Source of the DNA: CADEDH01 sp050330635
Lineage (GTDB): Bacteria; Actinomycetota; Acidimicrobiia; Acidimicrobiales; SZUA-35
DNA length: 64,000 nt
Direction of reading: 5' to 3'
Assembly (NCBI GenBank): GCA_050330635.1
Contig: JBHJNQ010000002.1
Location: forward strand, 1 to 64,000
This document shows, one piece after another, positions 63,836-64,000 of this stretch (positions within the stretch are counted from its first letter, which is position 1; each line of letters opens with the position of its first letter). The notes below the pieces were generated by a model, which ran no database searches, was not told where the DNA came from, and saw nothing but the letters and a program-made list of their open reading frames with translations. A program made the translations under genes and the position numbers.

Positions 63836-64000
63836 TCAACCGAAGCGCAGCAGGCTGGGTTCGTAGTCGGTGGGGGCGGTGAACCCCAGCAGGTTGAGGG
63901 TGGTGGCGGCGATGTTGGCGAGGCCGGCGTCGGGCGGGGGGTCGAGGGTGTACTCGCCGTCGTAGTTGGGGTCGACGATGGCGAACGGCACGGGGCTGAG
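63836..64000 (-). CDS. gpmI: 2,3-bisphosphoglycerate-independent phosphoglycerate mutase, C-terminus (partial)
   Basis: The minus-strand frame from the window end reads LSPVPFAIVDPNY, then GLANIAATTLNLLGFTAP and SLLRFG before a stop. This matches the C-terminal end of iPGM (NPVPF, GGLxDIAPTxLxLxG). The gene begins beyond the window; only 54 residues are visible. Confidence 0.8.
   Translation of the reverse strand, partial: LSPVPFAIVDPNYDGEYTLDPPPDAGLANIAATTLNLLGFTAPTDYEPSLLRFG

Overview
The window is very GC-rich DNA, strongly G/C-biased at third codon positions, and reads as a chromosome segment of an actinobacterium. Supporting markers are a WhiB7-type regulator, an HspR-controlled dnaK operon with HAIR-like operators, a ClpS-DUF2017 pair, F420-type luciferase-like oxidoreductases, an XRE-DUF397 pair, a caa3-type oxidase and an ini-type dynamin locus. 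I would guess the class Acidimicrobiia, but a family-level placement is not possible from the sequence alone. Many start codons sit 6-8 bases after a TANNNT -10 hexamer, so leaderless transcription looks common and was used to choose several starts.

Layout. 1-7.2 kb: tail of an NRPS/PKS hybrid cluster, with a serine-like adenylation domain plus carrier, then a KS-AT-KR-ACP module ending in an atypical condensation-like domain. 7.2-11.7 kb: acyl-ACP desaturase under a palindromic operator, stand-alone ATP-dependent DNA ligase, RsbW-like ATPase, dut, orn and an acyl-ACP thioesterase. 11.8-12.8 kb: whiB7 with a long leader containing an upstream ORF and mutually exclusive antiterminator and terminator hairpins. 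13.2-15.5 kb: TlpA-like thioredoxin, CcdA, and a poly-gamma-glutamate hydrolase-like protein.

15.5-26.9 kb: an ini-like locus. Two dynamin-like GTPases (IniA- and IniC-like) are divergent from an 844-residue LuxR-family ATPase regulator (IniR-like). It is followed by two tandem paralogous acidic Asp/Asn/Gly-rich proteins (IniB-like), each behind a near-identical 49-base promoter element at identical spacing. A membrane-anchored Ser/Thr-rich protein with hexapeptide repeats and an M48 metalloprotease flank the locus.

28.8-41 kb: a respiratory operon on the minus strand (ctaC, ctaD, ctaE, a subunit IV gene, ctaG, pdxH). It is preceded in the same run by a subunit-I-like and a subunit-III-like protein that have lost the metal-binding or conserved histidines. 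Divergent heme genes ctaB and ctaA, then clpS and DUF2017, follow. 41.1-41.6 kb: tRNA-Glu, tRNA-Asp, tRNA-Phe. 42-46.4 kb: purB, a zinc-finger-like protein and purA. 46.6-53.4 kb: clpB and dnaK-grpE-dnaJ-hspR. 53.6-57.3 kb: a MFS transporter, a cupin and an SDR among three decayed genes. 57.5-61.1 kb: heterodimeric ABC exporter. 61.1-64 kb: GT4 glycosyltransferase, XRE/DUF397 pair, and the 3' end of gpmI.
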